Below are positions 49,817-57,852 of a DNA stretch of 63,055 nt, one piece after another. Origin of the DNA: JAVWJP01 sp036638975 (GTDB taxonomy: Bacteria; Bacillota; Clostridia; Oscillospirales; Ruminococcaceae). Position 1 is the first letter of the stretch. Every line of letters starts with the position of its first letter. Below the pieces are notes generated by a model that saw only the letters and a list, made by a program, of their open reading frames with translations, was not told the DNA's origin and ran no database searches. Both the position numbers and the translations under genes were made by a program. The stretch lies in the NCBI GenBank assembly GCA_036638975.1, contig JAVWJP010000011.1:1-63055 (forward strand). The letters run 5' to 3'.

Positions 49817-50392
49817 TTATGCGCTTACCTGTATTTCTGCCGAGGGGTTTTTAAGTTTTTGCGGAAGCAGCAGGTAAAAAGCTCCTACTACAAAAACAGA
49901 TGCCAGAGTATCGTACAAGCGTATTACAAATGTACCAAACAGGCAAGCTATCAGCTTTGGAGCACCAATTGCAATTGCCTTGCTGTAATAATAAATCTCC
50001 CAATAATCATCAGGCATTGCACCCATGCGCCAAATTGTTATAACTGTTGAAATCACAGTGGTCACAGCTATAACCAAAAGCACAGTAGTAAACACGCGAC
50101 GCAGCTTAACCTTGCCGCCAACACGCATACGAGTACCCACTATTACTGCCACAGCCGCGCTTACAGCGTAATAAATAAGCGAGCTGTCATCGTAATAAAA
50201 TGCTGCAAGCACAAAGTTGTTTATAAGCCCCACCATAAGCCCTGCCGTAGGCTCAAGTGCAAGCGCCGCAAGCGCTGTGCCTGTCATATCAAGCCATACC
50301 GGCAGCTTACAAGCCTCGCGCAGCATAAAAAAGCCTTGGTTCATAAGCACACTTATTATCATAATAATTATGTAACGCTTTTTATTGCTCAT
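49817..50392 (-). CDS. Integral membrane protein, ECF S-component-like
   Basis: A 191-residue protein with about five or six hydrophobic helices. The opening IIIMIISVLMNQGFFMLREACKLPVWLDMTGTALAALALEP, followed by GLMVGLINNFVLAAF, has the layout of substrate-specific subunits of ECF vitamin transporters. The substrate is not evident and no ECF ATPase or T-subunit is nearby. Its start lies inside the end of the K+ channel gene (11-base overlap), so the two are co-translated. Confidence 0.78.
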   Translation of the reverse strand: MSNKKRYIIIMIISVLMNQGFFMLREACKLPVWLDMTGTALAALALEPTAGLMVGLINNFVLAAFYYDDSSLIYYAVSAAVAVIVGTRMRVGGKVKLRRVFTTVLLVIAVTTVISTVITIWRMGAMPDDYWEIYYYSKAIAIGAPKLIACLFGTFVIRLYDTLASVFVVGAFYLLLPQKLKNPSAEIQVSA

Positions 50393-51284
50393 TGCCGCTC
50401 ACCCCCGCTCCTGCCGTATCAAGAGATTTTCCGTCAACATTCGCAGCTTCCCGGTCAGCCTTTTCTTCTGCTTTTTCCTCAGCCTTTTCTTCACGCTCGG
50501 CTTCTTCAGCAGCAGCCTTTTCCTCAGCCGCTTTGGCATCAGCAGCTATCTGCTCGATAATTCGCTCCTCCTCCGCTTGCTTTACTTCGCGCTCTACTTT
50601 AGCATTGGCAATTTCCTCCATGAATCCGCCGGTTATAACACCTGCCGGCAAGGCTATTACAGCTATGCCAAAAAGCGAGGACACCATGCTTATAAACTGC
50701 CCCACATGAGTAAGCGGGTAAACATCTCCGTAGCCCACCGTCGTAAGCGCTGTAGTCGCCCAATAAATAGCGTCAAAAAAAGAATCGAAGGTATCTGGCT
50801 CATAACAAAACATAGCAAGAGCCGAAACAAATATGTACGAAATTGCTATAATAAGAACCGAACAAAGAACTCTTTTTTGCTTCTTAAAAACATTTGAAAT
50901 ATAGATAAAGCTTTGGGAATAATGTAGCACCTTTGAGATACGAAGCATTCTTAAAATACGCAAGCTGTGGTGCAGCAGCCCCAAAGAGGGCAGCATAGAA
51001 ATTAAATCTATAATTGCAAACGGTGTAAAGGGGTAAATGACAAATGCAATCATTCCCTTTTTTTTACTTATGTAGTCATAGCTTATCCACCTAAAAATGT
51101 AGTCCATAAACAGGATATAAACAGTTATAGTATCAAGCTTTTCCAGAAAAAAGTTAGTTTCCTTAAACATAAGCGGCACAATGCTTATTACGGCAACCAC
51201 CGAAATAAGCACGTCATAAAGCCTGCTCATTTTGTCATTGTCGCCGTCAGACCGCCTTATCATGGTGTAAATGCGCTCTCTCAT
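50382..51284 (-). CDS. Voltage-gated-type potassium channel
   Basis: A 300-residue six-helix channel. The S4-like segment LRILRMLRISKVL has Arg at three-residue spacing, and the pore loop TTALTTVGYGDVYPL contains the K+ selectivity filter. After the last helix, a long acidic/basic coiled coil (residues ~225-290, runs of EEKA repeats) projects into the cytoplasm, unusual for small bacterial Kv channels. It follows the pLGIC-like gene by 97 bases. GAGGGT is the ribosome site. Confidence 0.92.
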   Translation of the reverse strand: MRERIYTMIRRSDGDNDKMSRLYDVLISVVAVISIVPLMFKETNFFLEKLDTITVYILFMDYIFRWISYDYISKKKGMIAFVIYPFTPFAIIDLISMLPSLGLLHHSLRILRMLRISKVLHYSQSFIYISNVFKKQKRVLCSVLIIAISYIFVSALAMFCYEPDTFDSFFDAIYWATTALTTVGYGDVYPLTHVGQFISMVSSLFGIAVIALPAGVITGGFMEEIANAKVEREVKQAEEERIIEQIAADAKAAEEKAAAEEAEREEKAEEKAEEKADREAANVDGKSLDTAGAGVSGNEQ

Positions 51285-51364
51285 ACTGCTATAACCCTCT
51301 TTGCAAAAAACTTAAATTAATCCCCGGAAAAACATAATTTTCTTTCTGTGGTAAAGTTTTTATC

Positions 51365-51389
51365 GGTTTTAGAGGTTGTTTCTAAAACC
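51365..51389 (-). terminator. Hairpin overlapping the stop of the pLGIC-like gene
   Basis: GGTTTTAGA and TCTAAAACC, 9-bp arms with a 7-base loop, span the stop codon at 51382-51384. The following minus-strand bases are A-rich, so it may be mRNA-stabilising or a weak attenuator, not a full terminator. Confidence 0.4.
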
Positions 51390-52539
51390 TAAACGCTGTT
51401 AAGGGCAAAGAGACATTCCCAACCACGGTTAGCGTCAAAATAGTGTAGAACATAATTCTTCCGTAAAAGACCGCAAATTCTTTATCTTCATATTTAGAAC
51501 GAATGCGGTTTATGTTTATGATTGCAAATGTAACTGCAAGAATTATCATTACACCCCAAATATTCACATATTCTATAAGCCCCAGCTGCAGCGCATCTGG
51601 CAAAAGGTTTGCGCCCACCATAATATTAGAAACAGTACCGAACAATGCCGCCGGTATCATACCTAAAGGGTCAACCTTATGATACGTGTTTAAGAACAAG
51701 GTTATAAGCACCCATGTCGTAGTGCCGAAAAGGGCTATAAAGCACTTAACGTAAAGCCCCCAGGTACTTCTGTTTATCTCAAGCGCCGTTACTAGCTCGC
51801 TGTGTACAGGCGCTTTACCTATAACAGGGTCGCTTTGAGTATTTAAATATTCGTAATTAACAACACCAACGGTGTTGCGCATAAGCTTGTAACCAGAAAT
51901 CCCCATAGATGGGTTCACACCACTGTTTTTGTCATCTGCCACAAAAACAAGCTCTTTAACCGTTGGGTTTGCCTCTATGTAGAAACGTAGCTGATGCGAC
52001 TCCAATGGGAAACGGCGTGTCCAAAAGTTTTTAGAAATGGTCGCATCACAACGAAACTGCTGGTAATGAACACCATTTTTATAATAATTTCTGACAAGGT
52101 CGTTTTCTGTAATAGAACCTTTATATACTCTGAAGTTATTAGTCATATCTTTGATTTTGTCGCCTTCCCACCGGAACCATACTAAAAATTCTACGCTGTA
52201 GTTAGAGTTTTTAAGCGAAATTTGCTTTAGATTTTCTATGTACGTTCCGCAAAGCACCTTTGTTTCTTCACCACTTAGCTCTTTTACGCGTTTTTGCGTT
52301 GCAGGATCGGTTTGCATGACCGAAACCCAGTCATCATCTTCGCTGATTTTATCGGAATAGAGCGAGGTTAATGTAATCCCCAAAAAACTTATTCCCATTA
52401 TAACAACCATCAAAAAGCTGCCTATAAGCCTTTTTTTTTGCCATCTTTGCATATTGCGCGGTGACCACTTTTTAACTTCAGAAATAACGGGTGCAGCTGT
52501 TTCCGCACCCGTATCGTCTTTTGTATCTGTAGTTTCCAT
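51382..52539 (-). CDS. Pentameric ligand-gated ion channel-like protein
   Basis: A 385-residue protein. Residues 1-37 are cytoplasmic, 38-60 a first membrane helix, 61-258 an extracytoplasmic beta-rich domain, then four helices (about 261-284, 291-312, 323-343, 356-381). The extracytoplasmic part has YSVEFLVWFRWEGDK (114-128) and NFWTRRFPLESHQLRFYIEA (171-190), like the RWxD and F-P-F-D-x-Q-x-L signatures of Cys-loop/GLIC-type receptors. The extra N-terminal helix in place of a signal peptide is odd. Ligand unknown. It lies 30 bases after the aquaporin gene. Confidence 0.72.
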   Translation of the reverse strand: METTDTKDDTGAETAAPVISEVKKWSPRNMQRWQKKRLIGSFLMVVIMGISFLGITLTSLYSDKISEDDDWVSVMQTDPATQKRVKELSGEETKVLCGTYIENLKQISLKNSNYSVEFLVWFRWEGDKIKDMTNNFRVYKGSITENDLVRNYYKNGVHYQQFRCDATISKNFWTRRFPLESHQLRFYIEANPTVKELVFVADDKNSGVNPSMGISGYKLMRNTVGVVNYEYLNTQSDPVIGKAPVHSELVTALEINRSTWGLYVKCFIALFGTTTWVLITLFLNTYHKVDPLGMIPAALFGTVSNIMVGANLLPDALQLGLIEYVNIWGVMIILAVTFAIININRIRSKYEDKEFAVFYGRIMFYTILTLTVVGNVSLPLTAFRF

Positions 52540-52569
52540 ATTACAATTACCTCGTATGTATTTATATTT

Positions 52570-53268
52570 CTACTTTGCGGGGCCTACAATAAATTTATAG
52601 ACATAAGCCGCTATTGCAGCACCAACCAATGGTGCAACTATAAAAAGCCAAACTTGAGAAAGAGCCAAGCCGCCGCCTACAAGAGCCGGACCGAAGCTGC
52701 GGGCGGGGTTCACCGAAGTACCTGTAAAAGGTATGCCCAGTATATGAACAAGTGTAAGTGTAAGACCAATTACCAAACCTGCTACAGATGAATTATCGGT
52801 TTTTGATGTAACTCCTAAAATTGCCATTACAAAGACAAAGGTAAGAATAACCTCGACAAGAAAAGCCTGCCCCATACCTGCGCCTATAGCGCTGGCTTCT
52901 CCAAAGCCGTTTGCTCCCAACGCCGCGTTGCTGCCCAGCATACCCGCAAGTATACCCGCGCCCGCTATGCCGCCCAAAAACTGCGCGGCAAGGTAACCTG
53001 CAAAATCCGGAAGAGATATTTTGCCGGAAATGAGCATTGCAAGAGAAACAGCCGGGTTAATATGACAGCCCGAAACATTGCCGATAGAATATGCCATAGC
53101 CACAATGACAAGACCAAATGCAAACGCTATAAGGAGTGTGGAAAACGCCAGCGGCACCTGTGCACCCGCTGCAGTTTTACCAAGCAAGGTATTTGCTGTG
53201 ACGGCACTGCCGCAGCCGAAAATCACAAGAACCATCGTGCCGATAAATTCCGCAATGTACTTTTTCAT
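52570..53268 (-). CDS. Aquaporin / MIP family channel
   Basis: A 232-residue six-helix channel with both pore signatures: HINPAVS (near residue 70) and SVNPARS (near 190). GCGSAVTAN and GFAYSIGN-like helix ends match AqpZ-type water channels more than glycerol facilitators, since Arg follows the second NPA and small residues line the filter. Water, ammonia or small solutes could pass. It heads the operon that includes the pLGIC-like and K+ channel genes. Starts after GGAGGCGGG. Confidence 0.93.
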   Translation of the reverse strand: MKKYIAEFIGTMVLVIFGCGSAVTANTLLGKTAAGAQVPLAFSTLLIAFAFGLVIVAMAYSIGNVSGCHINPAVSLAMLISGKISLPDFAGYLAAQFLGGIAGAGILAGMLGSNAALGANGFGEASAIGAGMGQAFLVEVILTFVFVMAILGVTSKTDNSSVAGLVIGLTLTLVHILGIPFTGTSVNPARSFGPALVGGGLALSQVWLFIVAPLVGAAIAAYVYKFIVGPAK

Positions 53269-53286
53269 AAACCCGCCTCCATAAAA

Positions 53287-53323
53287 ATTTTAGGATATAT
53301 TTGCTCATATTATATCCTAAAAT
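53287..53323. promoter_or_regulatory. Perfect inverted repeat over the aquaporin promoter
   Basis: ATTTTAGGATATA (53287-53299) and its exact complement (53311-53323), 11 bases apart, cover the -10 box and the start of the leader. Length and position fit a repressor operator; alternatively a leader hairpin. No candidate regulator gene is adjacent. Confidence 0.7.
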
Positions 53324-53337
53324 AGAATAAATTGCAA
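53309..53337 (-). promoter_or_regulatory. Promoter of the aquaporin operon
   Basis: Minus strand TTGCAA (53332-53337), 17 bases, perfect TATAAT (53309-53314), about 40 bases before the start codon. Confidence 0.8.
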
Positions 53338-53374
53338 ACATTTCATTAATATTTTAAAAGGCTCATTTATTATG

Positions 53375-53878
53375 CTATATTATCGGGTAATCTGTTTCTG
53401 CAAGGTTCTGCGCCAAATCGCTTATAGTGTCATCGGAAGCTTTTTGGTCAGTATAAAGGCTATAGGCAAAATCTCCCCAGCTCCATACTGCAAGGCGCGC
53501 GCCTTTATCTGTCGTTTTAACCGAGATAGTCGTGTCCTTTTCACCTGCTACCACAATCAAGTTCATTTCCTCGTCGGTATAAGCGTCGTAAATGCCTGTA
53601 ATATCCTCTTTGCTCTTAGCTGTTCTGTAGTTATACTCGTTGCCGTCAAGCTTAAACTTTATTTGTGCAAGAGTTTTGTCTATAAGCGTGTATTCTACAT
53701 TTTCGGCGTCCTCCGGCGCTGTAAGAGTTAAACCCACTGCGGCAAAATCGGCAGAGCCATTAACCGTCACCAATGGGTTTGGTATACCTATTTTTTGCTT
53801 TTCATCTTTTTTTCCACATCCGCCAAGAACAAGCAAAAAAACTATTGCGCAAGATATTATCAGCAATGTTTTTTTCAT
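53375..53878 (-). CDS. Unknown lipoprotein
   Basis: A 167-residue secreted lipoprotein (lipobox VLGGC, residues ~17-21). The mature part has VTVNGSADFAAVGLTLTAPEDAENVEYTLI then KFKLDGNEYNYRTAKSKEDITGIYDAY, read as a small beta-rich domain seen in many clostridial lipoproteins of unknown function. It has its own promoter and is a single gene between the aquaporin promoter and the divergent Dabb gene. Confidence 0.8.
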   Translation of the reverse strand: MKKTLLIISCAIVFLLVLGGCGKKDEKQKIGIPNPLVTVNGSADFAAVGLTLTAPEDAENVEYTLIDKTLAQIKFKLDGNEYNYRTAKSKEDITGIYDAYTDEEMNLIVVAGEKDTTISVKTTDKGARLAVWSWGDFAYSLYTDQKASDDTISDLAQNLAETDYPII

Positions 53879-53919
53879 ATAGCAACTCCGTTCTGTTTTT
53901 AATAGTACATTTCACTGTT

Positions 53920-53948
53920 ATTATAATTCTTTAATGTAAGTATAGCAA
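53920..53948 (-). promoter_or_regulatory. Promoter of the lipoprotein gene
   Basis: Minus strand TTGCTA (53943-53948), 17 bases, perfect TATAAT (53920-53925). Confidence 0.7.
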
Positions 53949-53956
53949 GCTTTTTA

Positions 53957-53985
53957 TTGACTACTGAGCGCCACAAGGGTAAAAT
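53957..53985 (+). promoter_or_regulatory. Promoter of the Dabb-cimA operon
   Basis: TTGACT (53957-53962), 17 bases, TAAAAT (53980-53985), 50 bases before the start at 54036. Confidence 0.7.
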
Positions 53986-54035
53986 ATATAAAGGTGTACA
54001 GTTACTGTGAAATATAATATTAAAGGAGAATAACT

Positions 54036-54335
54036 ATGGTAAAGCATATTGTTTTTTGGAACTTAAAAGATGAAGCTGAAGGACACAAGAAAAGCGAAAA
54101 TGCCGCAATGATGAAAGAAAAGCTGGAGGGGCTTGTCGGAAAAGTACCGGGGCTTTTAAGTGCCTTTGTCGGTGTAAACTTTACAGAGGGCGGCTACGAC
54201 CTTTGCCTTTACTCTGAGCTTAGCGACAAAAACGCCTTAGCTGTTTATCAGGGACACCCGGAGCACCTTAAAGTAAAAGAGTTTGTACATAAAGTAACCT
54301 GCGCACGTGCCGCCTGTGACAGTGAAGCACTATGA
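54036..54335 (+). CDS. Dabb (dimeric alpha-beta barrel) protein
   Basis: A 99-residue ferredoxin-like-fold protein of the stress-responsive A/B barrel family. MVKHIVFWNLKDEAEG at the start, VPGLLSAFVGVNF in the middle and YSELSDKNALAVYQGHPEHLKVKEFV at the end are characteristic. Members form dimers, with roles from polyketide cyclisation to unknown. It overlaps cimA by 4 bases, so a link to citramalate metabolism is possible but unproven. Ribosome site AAAGGAG. Confidence 0.9.
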   Translation: MVKHIVFWNLKDEAEGHKKSENAAMMKEKLEGLVGKVPGLLSAFVGVNFTEGGYDLCLYSELSDKNALAVYQGHPEHLKVKEFVHKVTCARAACDSEAL

Positions 54336-55930
54336 AGCAGCTGGATATTTTAGATTCTACACTGCGCGATGGAGCACAGGCAGAAGGAATTTATTTTTCG
54401 GTAGATGACAAGCTGCACATAGTTAAAAAGCTTGACAGCCTCGGTATTTCATATATAGAAGCGGGTAACCCCGGCTCTAACCCAAAGGACAGCGAGTTTT
54501 TTGAGCGTGTGCGGCTTTTAGAGCTTAAAAATGCAAAGCTTGTTGCCTTTGGCGCTACCTGCCGCAAAAACATAAAGGTAACCGACGACAAAAACTGCCT
54601 TGCGCTTATCAGTGCAGATACCGACGTAATTTCTATATTCGGAAAAAGCTGGGATATGCACGTCAGCGAGGTTTTGCAAACTACAAATGACGAAAACCTG
54701 CGTATGATAAATGACACTGTATCGTACTTTGCACAGCACGGCAAAGAGGTTTTTTTTGATGCAGAGCATTTTTTTGACGGCTACCGTGCCAACCCCGAAT
54801 ATGCACTGCAAACCTTGCGCACAGCGGCAGCAGCAGGTGCAGCCTGCCTTGTGCTATGCGACACAAACGGCGGCGCGTTCCCTTTTGAGGTAGAAAGTAT
54901 AACCGAAAAAGTATGCAAGATGTTTACTTTGCCTGTTGCTGTGCATTGTCACAACGACTTGGGCTGTGCTGTTGCAAACTCTATAGCGGCAGTGCGCGCA
55001 GGCGCTGTGCAAGTGCAGGGCACCTATTTAGGCTTTGGCGAGCGCTGCGGAAACGCCAACCTCTCAACGCTTATACCAGCTCTTCAAATAAAGCAGGGGT
55101 ATAGCTGTATACCCGACAAAAATTTAAAATACATAACACATACCGCACTTTATATTGCCGAAATAGCAAACTACCTGCTGCCCGCCTCAATGCCGGTTAT
55201 AGGCAAAAGCGCTTTTGCGCACAAAGGCGGAATGCACATTGACGGAATAAATAAGCTTTCACAAAGCTTCGAGAGCATATCCCCCTCTGATGTCGGCAAT
55301 AACCGCAACCTGCTTTTCTCAGAGGTTTCGGGCAGAAGTGCAATAGCCCTGCGGCTTGCAGAGCTTGACCCTACGATTACGAAAGATTCTGCCGTTACAA
55401 CCGAAGTTTTAGAGGCTCTTAAAGAGCTTGAACATCGCGGCTACCAGTTTGAATCGGCACAGGCAAGCCTTGAAATATTTCTTCTAAAAAGGCTGCACAA
55501 GCTTACGCCTTTCTTCGAGCTTCAAAGCTTTCGCATAATAGGCGAACAGTCAGGCGACGAAAAACAGTGCTCCAGTGCCATGGTTAAGGTAAAAGTTGGG
55601 CAGCAAAGCGAAATTACCGCGGCGGAGGGCGACGGACCGGTGCACGCGCTGGACTGCGCACTGCGCAAGGCGCTTGAGGTTTTTTACCCAACGCTTGCAC
55701 ATACAAGGCTTATAGATTTTAAAGTGAGGGTGGTTGAGCAACGCGCCGCCACAGCCTCTATAGTTCGCGTGCTTATAGAAACTACCGACGGAAGCTCGGT
55801 ATGGACAACAGTCGGTGCATCGGCAGATATTATAGAGGCAAGCTGGAACGCGCTTGTAGATTCGGTTGAATACAAGCTGCTGTGCGATTCACGCGCAGGT
55901 AATTTACAAATAACCTCGCCCTCGACATAA
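54332..55930 (+). CDS. cimA: (R)-citramalate synthase
   Basis: A 532-residue enzyme of the isopropylmalate synthase superfamily. It opens LDILDSTLRDGAQAEGI, where the Arg-Asp pair and metal site reside. The HCHNDLG motif supplies two His metal ligands, and GFGERCGNANL follows. HKGGMHIDG marks the linker, and the C-terminal part (from ~400) is the allosteric LeuA dimer-like domain. It condenses pyruvate and acetyl-CoA for isoleucine synthesis. It makes the R isomer, so it is not a step of the (S)-citramalate fermentation path encoded nearby. Coupled to the Dabb gene. Confidence 0.93.
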   Translation: MKQLDILDSTLRDGAQAEGIYFSVDDKLHIVKKLDSLGISYIEAGNPGSNPKDSEFFERVRLLELKNAKLVAFGATCRKNIKVTDDKNCLALISADTDVISIFGKSWDMHVSEVLQTTNDENLRMINDTVSYFAQHGKEVFFDAEHFFDGYRANPEYALQTLRTAAAAGAACLVLCDTNGGAFPFEVESITEKVCKMFTLPVAVHCHNDLGCAVANSIAAVRAGAVQVQGTYLGFGERCGNANLSTLIPALQIKQGYSCIPDKNLKYITHTALYIAEIANYLLPASMPVIGKSAFAHKGGMHIDGINKLSQSFESISPSDVGNNRNLLFSEVSGRSAIALRLAELDPTITKDSAVTTEVLEALKELEHRGYQFESAQASLEIFLLKRLHKLTPFFELQSFRIIGEQSGDEKQCSSAMVKVKVGQQSEITAAEGDGPVHALDCALRKALEVFYPTLAHTRLIDFKVRVVEQRAATASIVRVLIETTDGSSVWTTVGASADIIEASWNALVDSVEYKLLCDSRAGNLQITSPST

Positions 55931-56092
55931 GCTGCTTTTTCATTCACATATTATTTTTTATTTTTTTTAATCTGTTCAAATTATTTTAAAGACCAAAACA
56001 TAATTACCGCTTATACTTATAACATCATCTACGGAAGCACAATATTAAAAATTAAAGGCACTTTACGCTTTTGTAGAATATATTAACTGTTA

Positions 56093-56174
56093 GTCTGCCG
56101 AGTGGACGGAACACCGGCTCGGCAGACGCGACAGACAAAAAACAACGTCCAAGCAGAAATGTTTGGACTTTTTT
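56093..56174 (+). ncRNA. Possible small structured RNA
   Basis: In the 341-base interval after cimA there is no gene. A 10-bp GC-rich hairpin (56093-56102 with 56118-56127, 15-base loop containing GG...CC) is followed by a 20-base linker and then a strong terminator ending in T6. It could be a free small RNA, a riboregulator or the long 3' end of the cimA mRNA. No clean promoter is visible directly upstream, and I do not recognise a known RNA family. Confidence 0.4.
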
Positions 56175-56175
56175 A
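56147..56175 (+). terminator. Intrinsic terminator with GAAA loop
   Basis: A 9-bp stem (56147-56155 with 56160-56168, one G-T pair) capped by GAAA, followed by T6. Confidence 0.85.
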
Positions 56176-56188
56176 TTTGTAATATTTA

Positions 56189-56217
56189 TTGAAAAAATTT
56201 TTTATTATTGCTATAAT
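56189..56217 (+). promoter_or_regulatory. Promoter of the YhcH-type gene
   Basis: TTGAAA (56189-56194), 17 bases, perfect TATAAT (56212-56217), 55 bases before the start at 56272. Confidence 0.75.
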
Positions 56218-56271
56218 TGAAAAAGTATATTATATTCTTGCAATTTAACTATTAAGAAAGGTTGTTACATA

Positions 56272-56715
56272 ATGATAATTGACAAAATATCCTGTGCCGA
56301 AAGGTACACAGGCACGATTAAAAACCTGTCAAATGCCCTTGCTTTTTTAGCCGGCAAAGCCGAGCTGCCTGAGGGTCGCTACGAGTTTAACGGAGGCTTT
56401 ATTATATCCACCTCCGGCACAACCACGCCGCTTTTGGGCAAAAGCTTTGAGGCACATAAAAAATATGCCGATGTAATGTTTGTACTTAGCGGTGCAGAAG
56501 AAGTAAGCTTTTGCGATATTTCGTCGCTGAATGTAGCTAAGCCCTATGACAGCGATGCCGACGTAGCGTTTTATGACGGTGAAAATTGCAACTGCGTGGT
56601 AAACGTGCAGGCGGGCAGCTTTTATGCGCTACTGCCAAACGAAGGTCACAAGCCCTGCTCGCACACAGCTAAAGCGGCGAGCTACAAAAAATATATTATT
56701 AAGTGCGAGCAGTAG
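56272..56715 (+). CDS. YhcH/YjgK/YiaL family protein
   Basis: A 147-residue cupin-like protein. Family marks are LPEGRYEFNGGFIISTS, FEAHKKYADVMFVLSGAEEV (metal-binding His and Glu region), then FAILLPNEGHKPC-like FYALLPNEGHKPC. Members include EbgC and sialic-acid-linked YhcH and probably act as sugar anomerases or epimerases. No sialate or galactosidase gene is adjacent, though galT/galK lie 3 kb away on the other strand. Own promoter; single gene. Confidence 0.88.
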   Translation: MIIDKISCAERYTGTIKNLSNALAFLAGKAELPEGRYEFNGGFIISTSGTTTPLLGKSFEAHKKYADVMFVLSGAEEVSFCDISSLNVAKPYDSDADVAFYDGENCNCVVNVQAGSFYALLPNEGHKPCSHTAKAASYKKYIIKCEQ

Positions 56716-56805
56716 CCCCAAGCGGCATATGCCATTAATTTTTCTCATATATATTTTTATACAGAAAACGCAAAACGTGTAAAACTGTTTGGAGGGTATG
56801 AGAAA

Positions 56806-57738
56806 ATGATTGGAGTACTAAAGCCTGAGGGCAAGCTGTGCGAAGCACCCGAGAACATAGCTGCCTTTAAAAGCCTTGCTGCACTGCAAGAAGCATATTT
56901 ACAAGGGCGCATTTTAGAAGCGCGCGCTACTGTTTGTGACAGCGCGCATAACCTGCTGGTGGACTGCGGATGTCTGCGCGGGCTTATGCCCAAAAACGAA
57001 TGTGCCATTGGCATAGAGGACGGAACTACGCGCGAAATAGCCATAATATCGCGCGTAAACAAACCCGTCTGCTTTAAAATTACAGGGTTCACACAAGCAC
57101 CCGACGGAAGCACCTGCGCCCTGCTTTCGCGCCGTGCAGTACAGCGGCACTGCATAGAAAACTATATAAACAAGCTTTGCCCCGGTGACGTTATAGACGC
57201 GCGAGTGACACATTTAGAGCCATTTGGCTGCTTTGTCGATATAGGCTGCGGTGTGGCATCTCTTATACCTATAGACGCTATTTCGGTTTCGCGCATTTCG
57301 CACCCCTGTGACAGGTTTAAAACCGGTCAGGATATTAAAGCTGTAGTAAAGTCTGTCGATTCATATGGGAGAATAAGCCTCACTCACAAGGAGCTTTGGG
57401 GAACATGGAGCGAAAACGCCGCACTGTTTAAAAGCGGAGAAACTGTTGCCGGTGTAGTAAGAAGCGTAGAAGAATACGGTGTGTTTGTAGAGCTTACGCC
57501 AAACCTTGCAGGTCTTGCAGAGCTGCGCGCTGGTGTACACCCAGGGCAGCAAACCAGCGTTTACATAAAAAACCTTATAAAGGACAAAATGAAGGTTAAG
57601 CTTATTATAGTTGACAGCTTTGATGCACAATACATAGCAGCGGCACCGCCTTACTTTTTTAATGGCGAGCACATGAGCCAATGGCAATATTCACCCGATG
57701 GCTGCGGAAAAACCATAGAAACAATATTTGATAAATAG
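56806..57738 (+). CDS. S1 RNA-binding domain protein
   Basis: A 310-residue protein with two or three S1 repeats. Near residue 125, GDVIDARVTHLEPFGCFVDIGCGVASLIPIDAISVS is a clear S1 fold, and near 215, GETVAGVVRSVEEYGVFVELTPNLAGLAEL is another; the N-terminal EARATVCDSAHNLLVDCGCLRGLMPKNEC may be a degenerate first copy. It resembles a short ribosomal protein S1 homologue found in Clostridia, where it probably binds mRNA or ribosomes. GGAGGG is upstream. A terminator follows at 57779. Confidence 0.88.
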   Translation: MIGVLKPEGKLCEAPENIAAFKSLAALQEAYLQGRILEARATVCDSAHNLLVDCGCLRGLMPKNECAIGIEDGTTREIAIISRVNKPVCFKITGFTQAPDGSTCALLSRRAVQRHCIENYINKLCPGDVIDARVTHLEPFGCFVDIGCGVASLIPIDAISVSRISHPCDRFKTGQDIKAVVKSVDSYGRISLTHKELWGTWSENAALFKSGETVAGVVRSVEEYGVFVELTPNLAGLAELRAGVHPGQQTSVYIKNLIKDKMKVKLIIVDSFDAQYIAAAPPYFFNGEHMSQWQYSPDGCGKTIETIFDK

Positions 57739-57778
57739 CTTTAACCATGTGCAACAAACAATTTATAAGATGAGCACA

Positions 57779-57826
57779 AAAACCGCCCTCAAGTTTAGCT
57801 GTAAAAGCAAGCTTGAGGACGGTTTT
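57779..57826. terminator. Bidirectional terminator between the S1 gene and oadB
   Basis: AAAACCGCCCTCAAG and CTTGAGGACGGTTTT arms (one mismatch position) with A and T ends serve both converging transcripts. Confidence 0.8.
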
Positions 57827-57852
57827 ATTGATTATTGTATAAGTTAAAGGTA

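Noticed and set aside
50382..50600. Simple-sequence repeat at the end of the K+ channel gene.
   Set aside because: It is a codon-level run of Glu/Lys/Ala forming a coiled coil, in frame and without precise DNA repeats.
54332..55930. cimA as the citramalate step of glutamate fermentation.
   Set aside because: The family makes (R)-citramalate for isoleucine, while mesaconase yields (S)-citramalate; the gene is on the other strand with its own promoter and a Dabb partner.
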